From contig NZ_JAFMOF010000008.1 of NCBI RefSeq assembly GCF_017349075.1, positions 1-64,000 on the forward strand: 64,000 nt of DNA. Direction: 5' to 3'. The DNA comes from Streptomyces triculaminicus. GTDB taxonomy: Bacteria > Actinomycetota > Actinomycetes > Streptomycetales > Streptomycetaceae. Below are positions 26,478 to 35,628 of this stretch, in pieces. The number at the start of each line of letters is the position of its first letter. Position 1 is the first letter of the stretch. A program made the position numbers and the translations under genes. The notes under the pieces were generated by a model. That model had not been told where the DNA came from. It made no database searches and saw nothing but the letters and a program-made list of their open reading frames with translations.

Positions 26478-26520
26478 GCGGAGGGGCCGGACAGGCCTGC
26501 TTCCCGTCCGGCCTCTCCGC
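26478..26520. terminator. bidirectional terminator between LysR and protease genes
   Basis: GCGGAGGGGCCGGAC (26478-26492) pairs with GTCCGGCCTCTCCGC (26506-26520): 15 bp with one G-U, loop of 13. It lies between converging stop codons at 26386 and 26533. Confidence 0.8.
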
Positions 26521-26532
26521 GTGTGCCAGGCG

Positions 26533-27852
26533 CTACTTCGGGGTGACCCAGAGCTGGCGCTTGTTCGTGTTCGGGGTGTACAGCTGGATCTTGGTGCCGT
26601 TGGCGGTCCTGCCGCCGGTCACGTCGAGCACCTTGCCCGATGCGACGTGCACGATCTGGCCCTTCGTGTTCACCGACCACCGCTGCGACGGCTGGCCGTT
26701 GCAGTCGTAGAGGCTGATCCTGTTGCCGTCAGCGCTCGCGTTGCGCGCGTTGTCCAGGCACTTGCCCAGCGCGCGGAAGGTGCCGTCCTTCCCCAGGATC
26801 CACGACTGCGCCACGCCTCCGTTGCACGTGTAGAGCTGGATCTGCGTGCCGTTGGCCGCGGTCCCGCCCTTGACGTCGAGGCACTTGTCGCCGATTCCCG
26901 TCACCTTGCCCTGCGGGGGGACCGCCGCACCGGCGCCCGTGGCGAGGAGGCGCAGCCCCTGTACGTCGAACTGCTGGACGTAGGAGCCCGCGCGCTTGTC
27001 CTGATAGCCGCTGGTGATGCTGCACATGACCGGCTTCTCACCGGAGTCGCTGCCCTTGGCGCAGTCGCCTTGCTTCGCGCTGCGGTCCGCGTGCGTCAGC
27101 CCTATCGTGTGCCCGATTTCGTGGCTGACGTGGTTGCGCATGTACGTTTCGCCGCCCCAGGAAGGCAGGGGTTCGCCGTCCGCGGTGAAGAACTCACTGT
27201 CGATGTACGCGTGCCCGCTGGTCACGGTGTCGGGGACGGACGACGCGGTGAATCCGCAGCTCAGATTCTTGACCCCCGATCCGTCCCGCACGACCTTCCA
27301 TCCCTTGTTGTTGCTGCCGTCCGCGGGCGGCAGGCAGGGGCGCTTCACGAGACCGACGACCACCTCGCCCTTGGGCCTGACGTAGTCCCAGCCCACCGGC
27401 TTGGTGTCGACGGTGAAGGGCAGGCCCGTGATGCGCTGCAGGTCCGCGGCCGACGCCTTCGCGTAGCGGGCCAGCCGGTCCGCGGACTTCTGGTCGTAGA
27501 ACTTGACCGTGTAGCCGGTCGGCAGGTGCTTGGTCGCGCCGGAGAACTTCCATCCTTCGCCCTGGGGCGGCGCGGCGGCCGCCACCGCGACGGCGGCCTT
27601 CCTCTGCACGTGCGCCGTATTCAGCGACATCACACCGTTCTTGAACGTCGTCCCGTCGGTGTCGGAGGTTCCGAAATCCTCCGGGCCCTCGTCGTTCGCC
27701 TCCGCGGCCGCCGGTGTCACGGTCGACTGTGCGGCCTCCGGCTGCTCGTCCTGCGTGCCGAAAGCGCTGGGTGAGATCTGCAGACCCGCCGCGATCGCCA
27801 CCGCGGTACATGCGGCGACGACAGATATTCGATACGTGCCTTTAAGTCGCAA
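26533..27852 (-). CDS. secreted zinc metalloprotease with C-terminal ricin-type lectin domain
   Basis: 439 residues. Sec signal peptide (MRLKGTYRIS, hydrophobic VVAACTAVAIAAGL) and a pro-region to about 95. The zinc site HEIGHTIGLTH at 244-254 is the HExxHxxGxxH motif of metzincin-type endopeptidases; the CSITSGYQ segment after it could carry the Met-turn position loosely. From about 313 a ricin B-type beta-trefoil follows: three repeats with CLDVKGGTAANGTQIQLYTC, CLDNARNASADGN and VLDVTGGRTANGTKIQLYTP, each with a QxW-like end (QSWILG, QRWSVN, RQLWVT). The lectin part probably holds the protease on cell-wall or plant polysaccharide. Confidence 0.88.
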   Translation of the reverse strand: MRLKGTYRISVVAACTAVAIAAGLQISPSAFGTQDEQPEAAQSTVTPAAAEANDEGPEDFGTSDTDGTTFKNGVMSLNTAHVQRKAAVAVAAAAPPQGEGWKFSGATKHLPTGYTVKFYDQKSADRLARYAKASAADLQRITGLPFTVDTKPVGWDYVRPKGEVVVGLVKRPCLPPADGSNNKGWKVVRDGSGVKNLSCGFTASSVPDTVTSGHAYIDSEFFTADGEPLPSWGGETYMRNHVSHEIGHTIGLTHADRSAKQGDCAKGSDSGEKPVMCSITSGYQDKRAGSYVQQFDVQGLRLLATGAGAAVPPQGKVTGIGDKCLDVKGGTAANGTQIQLYTCNGGVAQSWILGKDGTFRALGKCLDNARNASADGNRISLYDCNGQPSQRWSVNTKGQIVHVASGKVLDVTGGRTANGTKIQLYTPNTNKRQLWVTPK

Positions 27853-27887
27853 GTCCCCGTTGGCCTTTCACTGAAGAATGCTCGTAA

Positions 27888-28547
27888 GGCCCCGGCCTGT
27901 GCCAGGCAGGTAACCGAGGCAAGGAGATGATAGGGACGGGTCTGACGTCCACCGGGGGCGGGATCAGGCTCAATCCCAACAATGGGGTCTTCCTCACCGC
28001 GTCGAACCCCGGAGGGCCGGGCTGGGACATCTCCGTCGACAACCAGAGCGACGAACCGCGCACCGTGACGCCTCTCGTGATCTGCGCGGCGGATCCGTCC
28101 ATCACCCATCAGGTCGGCACCACAGCGAATGGCCCCACAGCTGAGAGCGCGGCGACGTGTCCGGCGGGCCAGTTCGTGGCCGGCGGCGGAGCCGTCGCCA
28201 AGGCCAAGAACTACCTCAGCCTGTCGATCTCCGACGCAAACCACTGGTTCGGCCGCGCCAAGAACGTCAACACCATCTTTACCGGAGTGGTCGCATTCGC
28301 GCGTTGCTCCAACCGGCCGCACTCCGCTGCGAACGGCGACCCCGTGACGCTGCAGCCAGGAACAACGGGAACGTCCCAGGCGCAGTGTCCAGACGGACAG
28401 GTACCGACTGCGGGCGGGGGAAGCGGCCACCCCAACGTTCTCCACAACGCGTCAGCCCCCACGGCGACCGGGTGGTCCCTGCGCGCCACGAACACCGACA
28501 ACGTGCCGCGCCTGGTGGTCGCTCATGTGGTCTGCACCGCACCCTGA
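27888..28547 (+). pseudogene. N-terminally truncated secreted repeat protein
   Basis: About 206-220 residues in three similar units, each with C-x-x-G-x..GGG followed by a W and a closing VV/LV..CA motif: CPAGQFVAGGGAV...GVVAFARCS, CPDGQVPTAGGG...VVAHVVCTAP, and a first unit CQAGNRGKEMIGTGLTST...PLVICA that begins upstream of the only ATG (27927). In-frame codons continue back to a TAA at 27885, with no start and no signal peptide, while AAGGAG directly abuts the ATG. The 5' end has probably been replaced by the divergent protease promoter. An expressed cytoplasmic remnant cannot be excluded. Confidence 0.55.
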
Positions 28548-28713
28548 GCTGTACGCCTTGCCGATGCGACGCCTTCGCCTGCCCTGCGGCAGCAGAAGGG
28601 CTGCCGGCCGACTGCCGGCCGACGTCACACCAGCGTGACGTCGAGCGCTGGGCGGCGGGCGACCTCGGCTTCTTCGAGGGAAGCAACCTGACCCCGCCCC
28701 GGCAGCGAGCGAG

Positions 28714-28752
28714 GTAGACACTGTCTACCCCCATCAGGTAGACAGTGTCTAT
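28714..28752. promoter_or_regulatory. paired operators overlapping the TetR start codon
   Basis: GTAGACACTGTCTAC (28714-28728, perfect) and GTAGACAGTGTCTAT (28738-28752, near perfect), centre to centre 24 bp. The second copy includes the ATG at 28751. The TetR protein encoded next is the obvious ligand, giving tight autorepression of itself and the MFS gene. Confidence 0.8.
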
Positions 28753-29404
28753 GGAAAGCGATAACTCCCTTCGGGAGCGGTTGATCGACGTCGGAGTGGA
28801 TCTCGTGACGACCACGGGTTCGGAGTCGTTGGGGCTGCGCGAGATCGCCCGTCGCGCGGGGGTGTCGCATGGGGCTCCGCGTCGGTACTTCCCCACACTC
28901 CACTCCCTGCTCTCCGCGATCGCCCGGCGCGGCTTCGAAGACCTCGGGGCCCGGTTCTCGGGGGCTGTCGCCGACACGGCATCGCCGAGGGCTCAGTTGC
29001 AGGCGGCCGCGCGGGTGTACGTCGGGTACGCGCTGGAGTGCCGTGGAATGTTCGAGCTGATGTTCCGTCACGATCTGCTCGACAGCGAGAAGCAGGCATC
29101 GGACGGGCCACGGCTTCGGGAATCGACCCTCCCCCTGTTCGAGCACTTCGTCGCGCTCGTCGCCCAGTGCCGGACGGAGCAGGACACCGCGAAGGCCGGC
29201 GGGCCGGGCACGGACGCTCCCCCGCCCGCCGTGACGGCCGCTGCTCTGTGGGCGAACCTGCACGGCGTCGCCCAACTGTGGACGTGGGGCAGCCTGCAGC
29301 TCACCCTCGGCACCGAACCGCCCGACGATGCACCTCGTGGCGACCGACTCGACCGGCTCGTCGCGGCGGTGCTGGACGCTCACCTGGGCCCGGTGGCCTC
29401 GTGA
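28751..29404 (+). CDS. TetR family repressor of an efflux operon
   Basis: 217 residues from the ATG at 28751; a GTG two codons earlier is possible. No ribosome site is visible and the operator covers the start, so the message may be leaderless. HTH: LGLREIARRAGVSHGAPRRYFPTLHSLLSAI at about 27-57. The C-terminal domain (ARVYVGYALECRGMFELMFR, ALWANLHGVAQLW) is the TetR_C_33/WHG type common in repressors of pumps. Its stop overlaps the GTG of the MFS gene, so the two are cotranscribed. Confidence 0.9.
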   Translation: MESDNSLRERLIDVGVDLVTTTGSESLGLREIARRAGVSHGAPRRYFPTLHSLLSAIARRGFEDLGARFSGAVADTASPRAQLQAAARVYVGYALECRGMFELMFRHDLLDSEKQASDGPRLRESTLPLFEHFVALVAQCRTEQDTAKAGGPGTDAPPPAVTAAALWANLHGVAQLWTWGSLQLTLGTEPPDDAPRGDRLDRLVAAVLDAHLGPVAS

Positions 29405-30873
29405 TCGCCCCCGCGCAGCGGCACGTCGCGCTCCTGGCCGGCGTGGCCGGCGCGATGCTCGTCGCGCTGGACGGCACGGTGCTGCTGGTCGCGCAGCCGA
29501 ATCTGCAGCGTGACCTCGGCGCGAGCGTGGCGCAGGTGCAGTGGACGAGCACGGGCTATCTGCTCGCGGTGGCCGCGCTTCTCGTCATCGCCGGGCGTCT
29601 CGGGGACCGGTATGGGCACCGGCGGCTGCTGTTCGTCGGCGTGCTCGGGTTCGGGGCCGCCTCGGGCGGTATCGCGCTCGCGCCCGGGGTCGGCTGGGTG
29701 ATCGGCCTGCGCGTCGCGCAGGGCGTGTTCGGCGCACTGCTCCAGCCGGCGACACTCGCGTTGCTGCGGCTGACGTATCCGGCGGACCGGCTCGGCAGGG
29801 CGGTCGCCATTCGGACCAGCGCGATCGCGGTGGCTGCGGGGGCCGGTCCGGTACTCGGGGGTGTCCTTGTCGCGCACCTGGGCTGGCGTGCCGTGTTCTG
29901 GATCAACGCCCCCGTCGCGCTCCTGATCGCCGCGCTCACCCTCGCCGTCCGGGCGCCTGTGCCGGAACGCACCGGCTCCCAGCGGCTCGACCTCACGGGC
30001 GCGGCCCTGCTCGCGATCACGCTCGCGGTCCTGGTCCACACCCTGGCCGGCGTACCGGCGCACGGGTGGACCACCGCGCCGACGCTGCTCGGACTCGCCG
30101 CCGTCGCGGGCCTCGCAGCCGTGCTCGCCGCGCACGAACGCCGCAGTGCGTACCCGATCGTGCCGCGTGCCGTGGCGCGGTCCGTGCCGGTGGCGGCGTC
30201 CATGGTGATGCTTCTGCTCACGGGCGCCGGCATGTTCGGTGCGCTGTTCACGGCCACGTTCTACCTCCAGGACGTACTCCGCCTCGATCCCCTCGCCTGC
30301 GGCTTGCGCGTCCTTCCGCTGACCGCGTTCATGGTCCTCGGCTCACCCGTCGCCGGTATCGCACTGCGCCGGTATGGCCCGCGCCGCAGCGCGATCGCCG
30401 GTACGACTCTCGTCGTCCTGGGTATCGCGGGGCTGTCCCGGCTGGGTCCGACGAGCACGTGGATGGCCATGGGCGCGACGTTCGCGGTGCTCGGCGCGGG
30501 GTGGGCCACCGTGATGGTCACCGCCACGGGGACCGTCGTCGGTGACGCCCCACCCGGGTACGCCGGGGTCGTCGGCGGGCTCAAGCAGACCGCCATGAAC
30601 ATCGGGCCGGCCTTCGGCATCGCCGTCGCCGCCGGCGTGACCTCGGTCGGCTCCCCTGACACGGCCTCGGCGTCCGCCCCGGCGATGGGTGTCACGTTGC
30701 TGATCCTGGCCGGATTCGCGGCCCTCGGCCTGCTACCGGCATCTCTGCTGGCCCCTGCCCGGACTACCGAGCGAGAGCTGCCGCGACCACCCCGGCCGGC
30801 ACCCGCTCACGGTACAAAGGACAGGTGTGGCGAACCCGCTCCCCCGGTCGGTGACGCCTCACGCTGCGGGTGA
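29401..30873 (+). CDS. MFS drug exporter, DHA2 type (14 TM)
   Basis: 490 residues from a GTG overlapping the TetR stop. Helix 1 contains the DHA2 motif LDGTVLLVAQPNLQRDLG, followed by motif A GRLGDRYGHRRLL, and motif C on helix 5 reads AAGAGPVLGGVLV. Fourteen hydrophobic segments are readable, with a Pro/Arg-rich C-terminal tail. Such proteins export drugs and dyes with proton antiport. Regulation by the TetR gene upstream is strongly implied by the paired operators. Its last 15 bases overlap the convergent gene. Confidence 0.9.
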   Translation: MIAPAQRHVALLAGVAGAMLVALDGTVLLVAQPNLQRDLGASVAQVQWTSTGYLLAVAALLVIAGRLGDRYGHRRLLFVGVLGFGAASGGIALAPGVGWVIGLRVAQGVFGALLQPATLALLRLTYPADRLGRAVAIRTSAIAVAAGAGPVLGGVLVAHLGWRAVFWINAPVALLIAALTLAVRAPVPERTGSQRLDLTGAALLAITLAVLVHTLAGVPAHGWTTAPTLLGLAAVAGLAAVLAAHERRSAYPIVPRAVARSVPVAASMVMLLLTGAGMFGALFTATFYLQDVLRLDPLACGLRVLPLTAFMVLGSPVAGIALRRYGPRRSAIAGTTLVVLGIAGLSRLGPTSTWMAMGATFAVLGAGWATVMVTATGTVVGDAPPGYAGVVGGLKQTAMNIGPAFGIAVAAGVTSVGSPDTASASAPAMGVTLLILAGFAALGLLPASLLAPARTTERELPRPPRPAPAHGTKDRCGEPAPPVGDASRCG

Positions 30874-31218
30874 CCACGGGGCCCAGGGAAGAGCCTCACG
30901 CCAACCGGGTCGCCCGTAGGCCCAGGCCTGAAGCACCTCAGTCACAGGTTCTACGGCGAAGGTCTCGTGCTCGCGGGGTACCCATGCCTGGAAGTGCCTG
31001 TCCGGCCCTCCCTCCCGGTATTCCACCTGACAGCTCAGGTCGTCGTTGAGGTAGACCTGCATGAAGTGCTGGTCGGCAGGTTCCGCGTCGAGCCGCCTCA
31101 CGACGACAAAACGCCACGTAAGGCTCATGTCGGCCAGCAAGTCGTGAAGTTGTTCCTCGGACGGGTCGTCCCAGGTCGTTCCGTCCGCCTCAACCGCTTG
31201 AAGTACTGGTGCTGCCAT
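30859..31218 (-). CDS. small acidic protein of unknown function
   Basis: 119 residues, soluble and acidic (VEADGTTWDDPSEEQLHDLL, LTWRFVVVRRLD, HFMQVYLNDDLSCQVEYREG, HFQAWVP). The beta-strand-like alternation in the middle and good codon usage support a real gene. Its 3' end overlaps the MFS gene on the other strand by 15 bases. Small proteins of this kind often sit beside toxin or immunity genes, but no partner is visible here. Confidence 0.65.
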   Translation of the reverse strand: MAAPVLQAVEADGTTWDDPSEEQLHDLLADMSLTWRFVVVRRLDAEPADQHFMQVYLNDDLSCQVEYREGGPDRHFQAWVPREHETFAVEPVTEVLQAWAYGRPGWREALPWAPWSPAA

Positions 31219-31359
31219 GCAGGTGACTCTAGTGGCCGATCAAGCCCTTGACCTCGGTGGGCTCGGCTACGTGCGGACCGGCCAGGCGCACGTAGCGGTG
31301 GCGGTCCTGCCGTTCCTCGGCCGGCAGGTTTCCGCACATGCAGGTGCGACGATCTTGGT

Positions 31360-31719
31360 ATGAACACCTCTGAGCCGTTGCCTGCCGCGGAGAGCGCCTT
31401 CATGCTCAACGCGTTCGAGATCGACATCCTGCCCGGCGTGCGCGGGGACTTGGACGAGCCGCTCGCATCAGCTGCGCCCGAGGAGCTGCTCCGCGTCCTT
31501 CTTCCGCTCGTCGACAGGGGCTGGATCGAGGTGTGCCGCGTGATTCCGTGGGCGGGTCCGGACGGGCGGCGTGGTTTCCAGGCCGGCGCGCCCCTTGCAC
31601 GTGAAGAACTGCCGAAGGTCCTGGCCGATGCCGCCAACTGGGAGTACCCCGGCAGCGGCGACTGGATCGGCTGCCTGACCCTCACCCTCACTGCCCAGGG
31701 TCGTCGGATTCCCTGGTGA
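31360..31719 (+). CDS. small protein of unknown function
   Basis: 119 residues, acidic, no signal or membrane segment. Readable pattern: AFMLNAFEIDILPGVRG, APEELLRVLLPLVDRGWIEV, REELPKVLADAANWEYPGSG and DWIGCLTLTLTAQGRRI. The middle looks like a winged-helix effector or MarR-like fragment, but no DNA-binding motif is clear. It is a lone gene between oppositely oriented neighbours. Confidence 0.65.
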   Translation: MNTSEPLPAAESAFMLNAFEIDILPGVRGDLDEPLASAAPEELLRVLLPLVDRGWIEVCRVIPWAGPDGRRGFQAGAPLAREELPKVLADAANWEYPGSGDWIGCLTLTLTAQGRRIPW

Positions 31720-31781
31720 GCGGCCGGTGGTCCCACCTCGGTGACACCCCGGACCATCCCGCATGCGCGGGGAGCAGACCT

Positions 31782-32105
31782 TCAGCGCAGCTTCGATCGC
31801 CTGCCACCCGGGCGTGCCTTCCCTGCGCGGGCCCGAGCCCGCTCGGGCAGGGCCGAGAGGTCGCGGTTGAGCCACCGCTCGGCCTGCGCCCATGCGGCCC
31901 TGGCCATGACGGCGCGCAGCCGCCCGGGCAGTGCCGCGCACTGCCGCCGGCACCGCTCGCTGCCGCAGTGCAGCGGGGAGGCCTTCGCGCCCGACCGCGG
32001 GTACTCCATCGACTTCGGCGGCAGGTAGACACAACCACAGACCATGCATGTGAACACCGGGCGCATCGTCGACTGCTCCCCGGCCGCTTCTTCGCTCGTG
32101 CTCAT
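31782..32105 (-). CDS. small cysteine-rich (zinc-knuckle) protein
   Basis: 107 residues from the ATG at 32105, which overlaps the stop of the preceding small gene (TGATG), so translation is coupled. Cysteine pairs CMVC-GC and HCGSERCRRQC suggest one zinc site. The C-terminal half is basic (ALPGRLRAVMARAAWAQAERW, ALPERARARAGKARPGGRR), fitting nucleic-acid binding. Function unknown. Confidence 0.65.
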   Translation of the reverse strand: MSTSEEAAGEQSTMRPVFTCMVCGCVYLPPKSMEYPRSGAKASPLHCGSERCRRQCAALPGRLRAVMARAAWAQAERWLNRDLSALPERARARAGKARPGGRRSKLR

Positions 32106-32269
32106 CAGCTCTCCGTCCCCGTACCGCTGCAGTGTGAGCAGGCCGAGACGAACCTGTGGGTGACGGCGACCTGGTTGCCGTTCTCGTCGAGCTCGACCGA
32201 GTGCTGCTCCTTCTCGGTCACCGCATCGCCGTTGCAGGCGCCGCATTTCCGCTCCCGCCCACCGGACAT
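32105..32269 (-). CDS. 54-residue double CxxC protein
   Basis: A short frame from the ATG at 32269: MSGGRERKCGACNGDAVTEK, EQHSVELDENGNQVAVTHRF, then VSACSHCSGTGTES. Two CxxCxG elements (CGACNG and CSHCSG) about 40 residues apart look like half of a DnaJ-type zinc domain. Codon usage is typical for the genome, and it is translationally coupled to the cysteine-rich gene downstream, so both probably form one small zinc-binding unit. Confidence 0.65.
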   Translation of the reverse strand: MSGGRERKCGACNGDAVTEKEQHSVELDENGNQVAVTHRFVSACSHCSGTGTES

Positions 32270-32585
32270 CGCCGGCCCCCTTCTTCCGAGGTCGCCCCGA
32301 GGCTATCGCCGGAGCTTCCTCACGGACAGGTGGCGAGCCCTGGCGCAGCAGGAAGACGGTGTCCTTCCCTTGACGGCATGCAGGCACAGTTCGTCGACCC
32401 GAACGGGGTGGACCGCGGTGTCGCCGACGGTCGCTCTTCGCCTGGGGCTGCTTCCGGACCCTGCCCACACTGTGAACAGCGTTGCGTCAGGTGCCGGGCA
32501 CGCCGGCCGGGGCCAAGGTAACGGAACGGGGTCGAGGTTACCGAATCGGCCACGTCGCTCTTCGGCCAAGGGCTATACCGGTGGC
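32270..32585. promoter_or_regulatory. divergent spacer before the dynamin-like gene
   Basis: 316 bases without a convincing gene. GGTAAC (32517-32522) and GTTACC (32537-32542) form an inverted repeat, and TATACC (32574-32579) is a candidate -10 that would place the transcript start on or next to the GTG at 32586. Confidence 0.4.
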
Positions 32586-34652
32586 GTGACTGTGCCAAGG
32601 GATGTGGACGAAACGCGCGGTGAACTGCGCGATGTTCTCGACCGGTCCGAGGCGTGGCTGCGCGATGCGGCCGCCCTCCCCGAGGTTCCGGGAGAATGGC
32701 CGGAGGAATTACGCGGGGAAGCCTCGACCGTGAAGCGGCTGAGGACGCGTGCGGCCTCGACCCTGATCAACGTGGCGCTCCTGGGGGCCTTCTCATCCGG
32801 CAAGAGCTTCCTGCTCAGCGGCTTGCAGGGCGGTCTGGAACTGGTCGAAGTGCAGACCGCCGACGGCCAGACGGCGGACAAGTTCGTGGGGCTGCTGCCG
32901 TCCTCGCCGGTGCCGACCACGGCCTGTCCGGCGAGCGTGGTACCGGTGGACGGCCAGTCCACGGTCGACGCGTCCGGGACCGGCTATCTGCGGGTGCGCT
33001 TCACCGACTCCGCCGACGGCGAGTGGGAGGACGTCGGGAACTCCCCGGCCCCGTCCGTGGTCGCGGCGTACGCGATGCAGGACGCGGACGTCACCGACCG
33101 GCTCAGGGAGCACCGGGGCCGTGAGGTCGCCGAGGTCGAGGTGCTCCTGGCGGACGCCAGGCTCCCTGCGAAGTTCTACGACCTTCCCGGCTACGGCTCC
33201 CCGAATCCCGTCCACGACATGATCGTCAGGGCCGCGATGGCCGATGCCGACTGCTTCATGTACGTCTCGCACGCCAGCCGGACGCTCTCGGAGAGGGACC
33301 TCGACCTCATCCGCTTCCTCTACGAGCACTATCTGCTCTCCGGCAAGCGGGTCGTGTGGGTGGTCACCGCCATCGACTCGGCATCGAACCTCGATCTGCG
33401 CAACGTCGTCGAGTGGAAGGCGACCATAGCCCGCAACAACAGCTACCTGAGGGAGAATTTCACCCTCCCCGACGGCCAACCGGACCTGGGTTTCATAGGC
33501 GAGGGTTTCCTCCCCGTCTCCCCCGCCCTGGAGGCGCGTGCGGCCAAGTTCGAGGCCGAGGAGGCCGAGGCGCCCGCACGGCGGTATCGTGCGGAGAGCC
33601 GGATGGACACGCTGCGTCAGGCGATCGAGGACCTGATCAGCACGGGAACCGGTACCCGGCACATCGCCGCCGTGGCCGCCGAAGCGCGTGTCCTGCTCGT
33701 TCCCCGGCTGCGGGTGGTCGAGGACCGGCTGCGGGCCGAGCGGCTCGAGGTCGACGGGCTGAAGGAACTGCTGGGCGCCCAGCAGCAGCGGCTGATGCTG
33801 CTGGACCGGGAGCTGCCGCAGTTGCGCGAGCAGCTCGAGCGCAAGCTCCAGACCCGCATCGGGCGGGCCGTCCGGCCCTTCGGCCGCCTGGCCGCCCATC
33901 TGCACGCCGCGTTGGACTCCACCATCAGGCGGACCGACGTCAGCAAGCCGGCCAAGGCGAACCAGGTCCAGGTGGCGAAGTCGCAGGCGCTCCGGGCATG
34001 GATGGAGGCCCCGGCCGGTCCGGCAACACTGTGGACCGAGCAGTTCGAGGCATTCAAGCAGGACGTGGTGCAGGCCGTGGAGCACGTCTTCGGTGACAAG
34101 GACCTCGCGGGACGGCTTCCCGACTCCGTCTTCGACGTGAACGATCTCTCCTTGCCTCAGCGGCCGCATCGCGCGACCAGTGCCCAGGACGTGGTCCAGC
34201 GTGCGGCGGCCCTGGTCGGCATCGCCACCCCCGTCGCCGCGGGCGGGACCTGGCTGTACGGTCTGGCGGCGGCCGGCACCGTCTTTCCTCCCGCCGGGTT
34301 CGTCGCGGGCACGGCCGCGATGGTCTTCATGGGAATCCAGTACCGCAAGAAGAAGATCAGCTCGCTCGAGGCCCTCCAGGAGGAGTGGATCAGCGCCATC
34401 GACGCCGAAGTCGCCGCGGTCAAGGAACAGTTCGCACTGTCCGCCGGCGTCCAGGGCACCGACGTCATCGACCACCTGAGCGACAATCTGGCGCAGTACC
34501 GGGAGCAACTGGAACAGACACGCGACTTCGTACGGCAGCGCATCGCCCACCCCGAGAACCAGGTCCGGCAGGGCCTGATCGAACAGCTCGAACCGGTCTA
34601 CGAGGAAGGCCGGGCGCTCATAGAAGCGCTGCGGACCCTGGAGAAGGCCTGA
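32586..34652 (+). CDS. dynamin-like large GTPase
   Basis: 688 residues from the GTG at 32586 (another GTG lies at 32592; the open frame upstream is noise). GTPase motifs: Walker A GAFSSGKS (67-74), switch region PTTACPASVVPV, G3 DLPGYG (200-205), and VVWVVTAID as the likely G4 strand. The C-terminal half is a long coiled coil (RLRAERLEVDGLKELLGAQQ and beyond), then two adjacent hydrophobic helices (AALVGIATPVAAGGTWLYGL, FVAGTAAMVFMGI) ending in RKKK. This is the layout of bacterial dynamin-like proteins that remodel or protect membranes, some with roles in phage defence. It is a single gene rather than the usual tandem pair. Confidence 0.75.
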   Translation: MTVPRDVDETRGELRDVLDRSEAWLRDAAALPEVPGEWPEELRGEASTVKRLRTRAASTLINVALLGAFSSGKSFLLSGLQGGLELVEVQTADGQTADKFVGLLPSSPVPTTACPASVVPVDGQSTVDASGTGYLRVRFTDSADGEWEDVGNSPAPSVVAAYAMQDADVTDRLREHRGREVAEVEVLLADARLPAKFYDLPGYGSPNPVHDMIVRAAMADADCFMYVSHASRTLSERDLDLIRFLYEHYLLSGKRVVWVVTAIDSASNLDLRNVVEWKATIARNNSYLRENFTLPDGQPDLGFIGEGFLPVSPALEARAAKFEAEEAEAPARRYRAESRMDTLRQAIEDLISTGTGTRHIAAVAAEARVLLVPRLRVVEDRLRAERLEVDGLKELLGAQQQRLMLLDRELPQLREQLERKLQTRIGRAVRPFGRLAAHLHAALDSTIRRTDVSKPAKANQVQVAKSQALRAWMEAPAGPATLWTEQFEAFKQDVVQAVEHVFGDKDLAGRLPDSVFDVNDLSLPQRPHRATSAQDVVQRAAALVGIATPVAAGGTWLYGLAAAGTVFPPAGFVAGTAAMVFMGIQYRKKKISSLEALQEEWISAIDAEVAAVKEQFALSAGVQGTDVIDHLSDNLAQYREQLEQTRDFVRQRIAHPENQVRQGLIEQLEPVYEEGRALIEALRTLEKA

Positions 34653-34833
34653 CAGGTCTGGAGGCGAGGGCGGCGAAGGACGCCAGCGGGGCGATCTGCC
34701 CATGCCCTGGCGCAGCTCGGTGCGGATTGCCGCACCGCTCCTGCGCGGGCCGGGCCGGAAGGGGCACCACGTGATGCGGCAAGAGGCTGTCAATGCGGAG
34801 CGGATGGACGGCTCTGCAGCGGCTCCTGCAGGC

Positions 34834-35342
34834 TCAGGCGCCCACAGTCCCGTCGACACCCTCACGCAGAAAGTCCGCGTGCCCGTTGTGGCGGCCGTAC
34901 TCCAGGAGCACGTGCACCATCACCATCCGCAGCGATACGTCCTCGCCCCATCTTGGCTGATGCCCGGCCCGGTCCAGGGACTCGGCCTCCCGCTCGATGC
35001 GACGCGAGTTCTCCACCTCGGCCTCCCAGGCCACGAACGCCTCGTCCCTGGTCGACGCGCTCGCATCGTACGCCGCCTGGAAGTCGATCTCGTCGGACCA
35101 GACCATGGGCGCGTCGTTGTCCTCGAACACTCGACGGAACCAAGCGCGCTCCACCTCCGCCATGTGACGCACCAAACCGAGCAGCGAAAGCGTGGACGGC
35201 GGCATCGACTGCTGCCGCAGCTCCTCGTCGGAAATCCTTCGCACTTCATGGCGAGGGTCGCGCGGTGGTAGTCGAGGAAAGCCCGCAGCATCTCGCGTTC
35301 GCTTCCAAAACTGGGCGGTCCTATGCGATTGTCGCTGGTCAC
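34834..35342 (-). pseudogene. frameshifted DinB/DUF664 family protein
   Basis: Starts MTSDNRIGPPSFGSEREMLR, LDYHRATLAMKCEG at the ATG at 35342. At about 35237 the frame changes, and the rest (ISDEELRQQSMPPSTLSLLG, LVRHMAEVERAWFR, HVLLEYGRHNGHADFLRE) is in another frame to 34834. Joined, the protein is about 170 residues with the three His of the DinB metal site (H in DYHRATL, RHMAEVE, RHNGHAD). One base seems lost in a GG run. Relatives are mycothiol- or bacillithiol-dependent transferases. Either an assembly error or a fresh pseudogene. Confidence 0.75.
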
Positions 35343-35628
35343 TGGCCATGCTCCTCATCCGCGCCTGTATTCAGGCCAGTATCCACTCCCGTCGGCTGTC
35401 CTCAGACGTCCGTTCCGGCACGTACACAGTCTGGGCGGCTCCTTCCACTGCGCCACCCTCGACCTCCGCCGCGCGGGCCGTGTCCGGGCCCGGCCTTCTG
35501 CCTCGCCTCCCGCCATTAGGAGGAGTCACGGGTGTGGCGGGATGCGGGCCGAGCGCGCCGCTCGTACGTTCAGGTGCTTGTCGAAGACCGTCAGCCGCGT
35601 GCGGCAATCCCGTCCGGAGCGCTCCCCC

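Noticed and set aside
28548..28710. Short coding-like stretch (ERWAAGDLGFFEGSN) before the TetR operators
   Set aside because: About 30 codons with no start and no recognisable motif; could be a relic, but support is too thin to list.
34702..35271. + strand open frames around the DinB gene
   Set aside because: Arg/His/Pro-rich shadows of the frameshifted minus-strand gene; no start signal.
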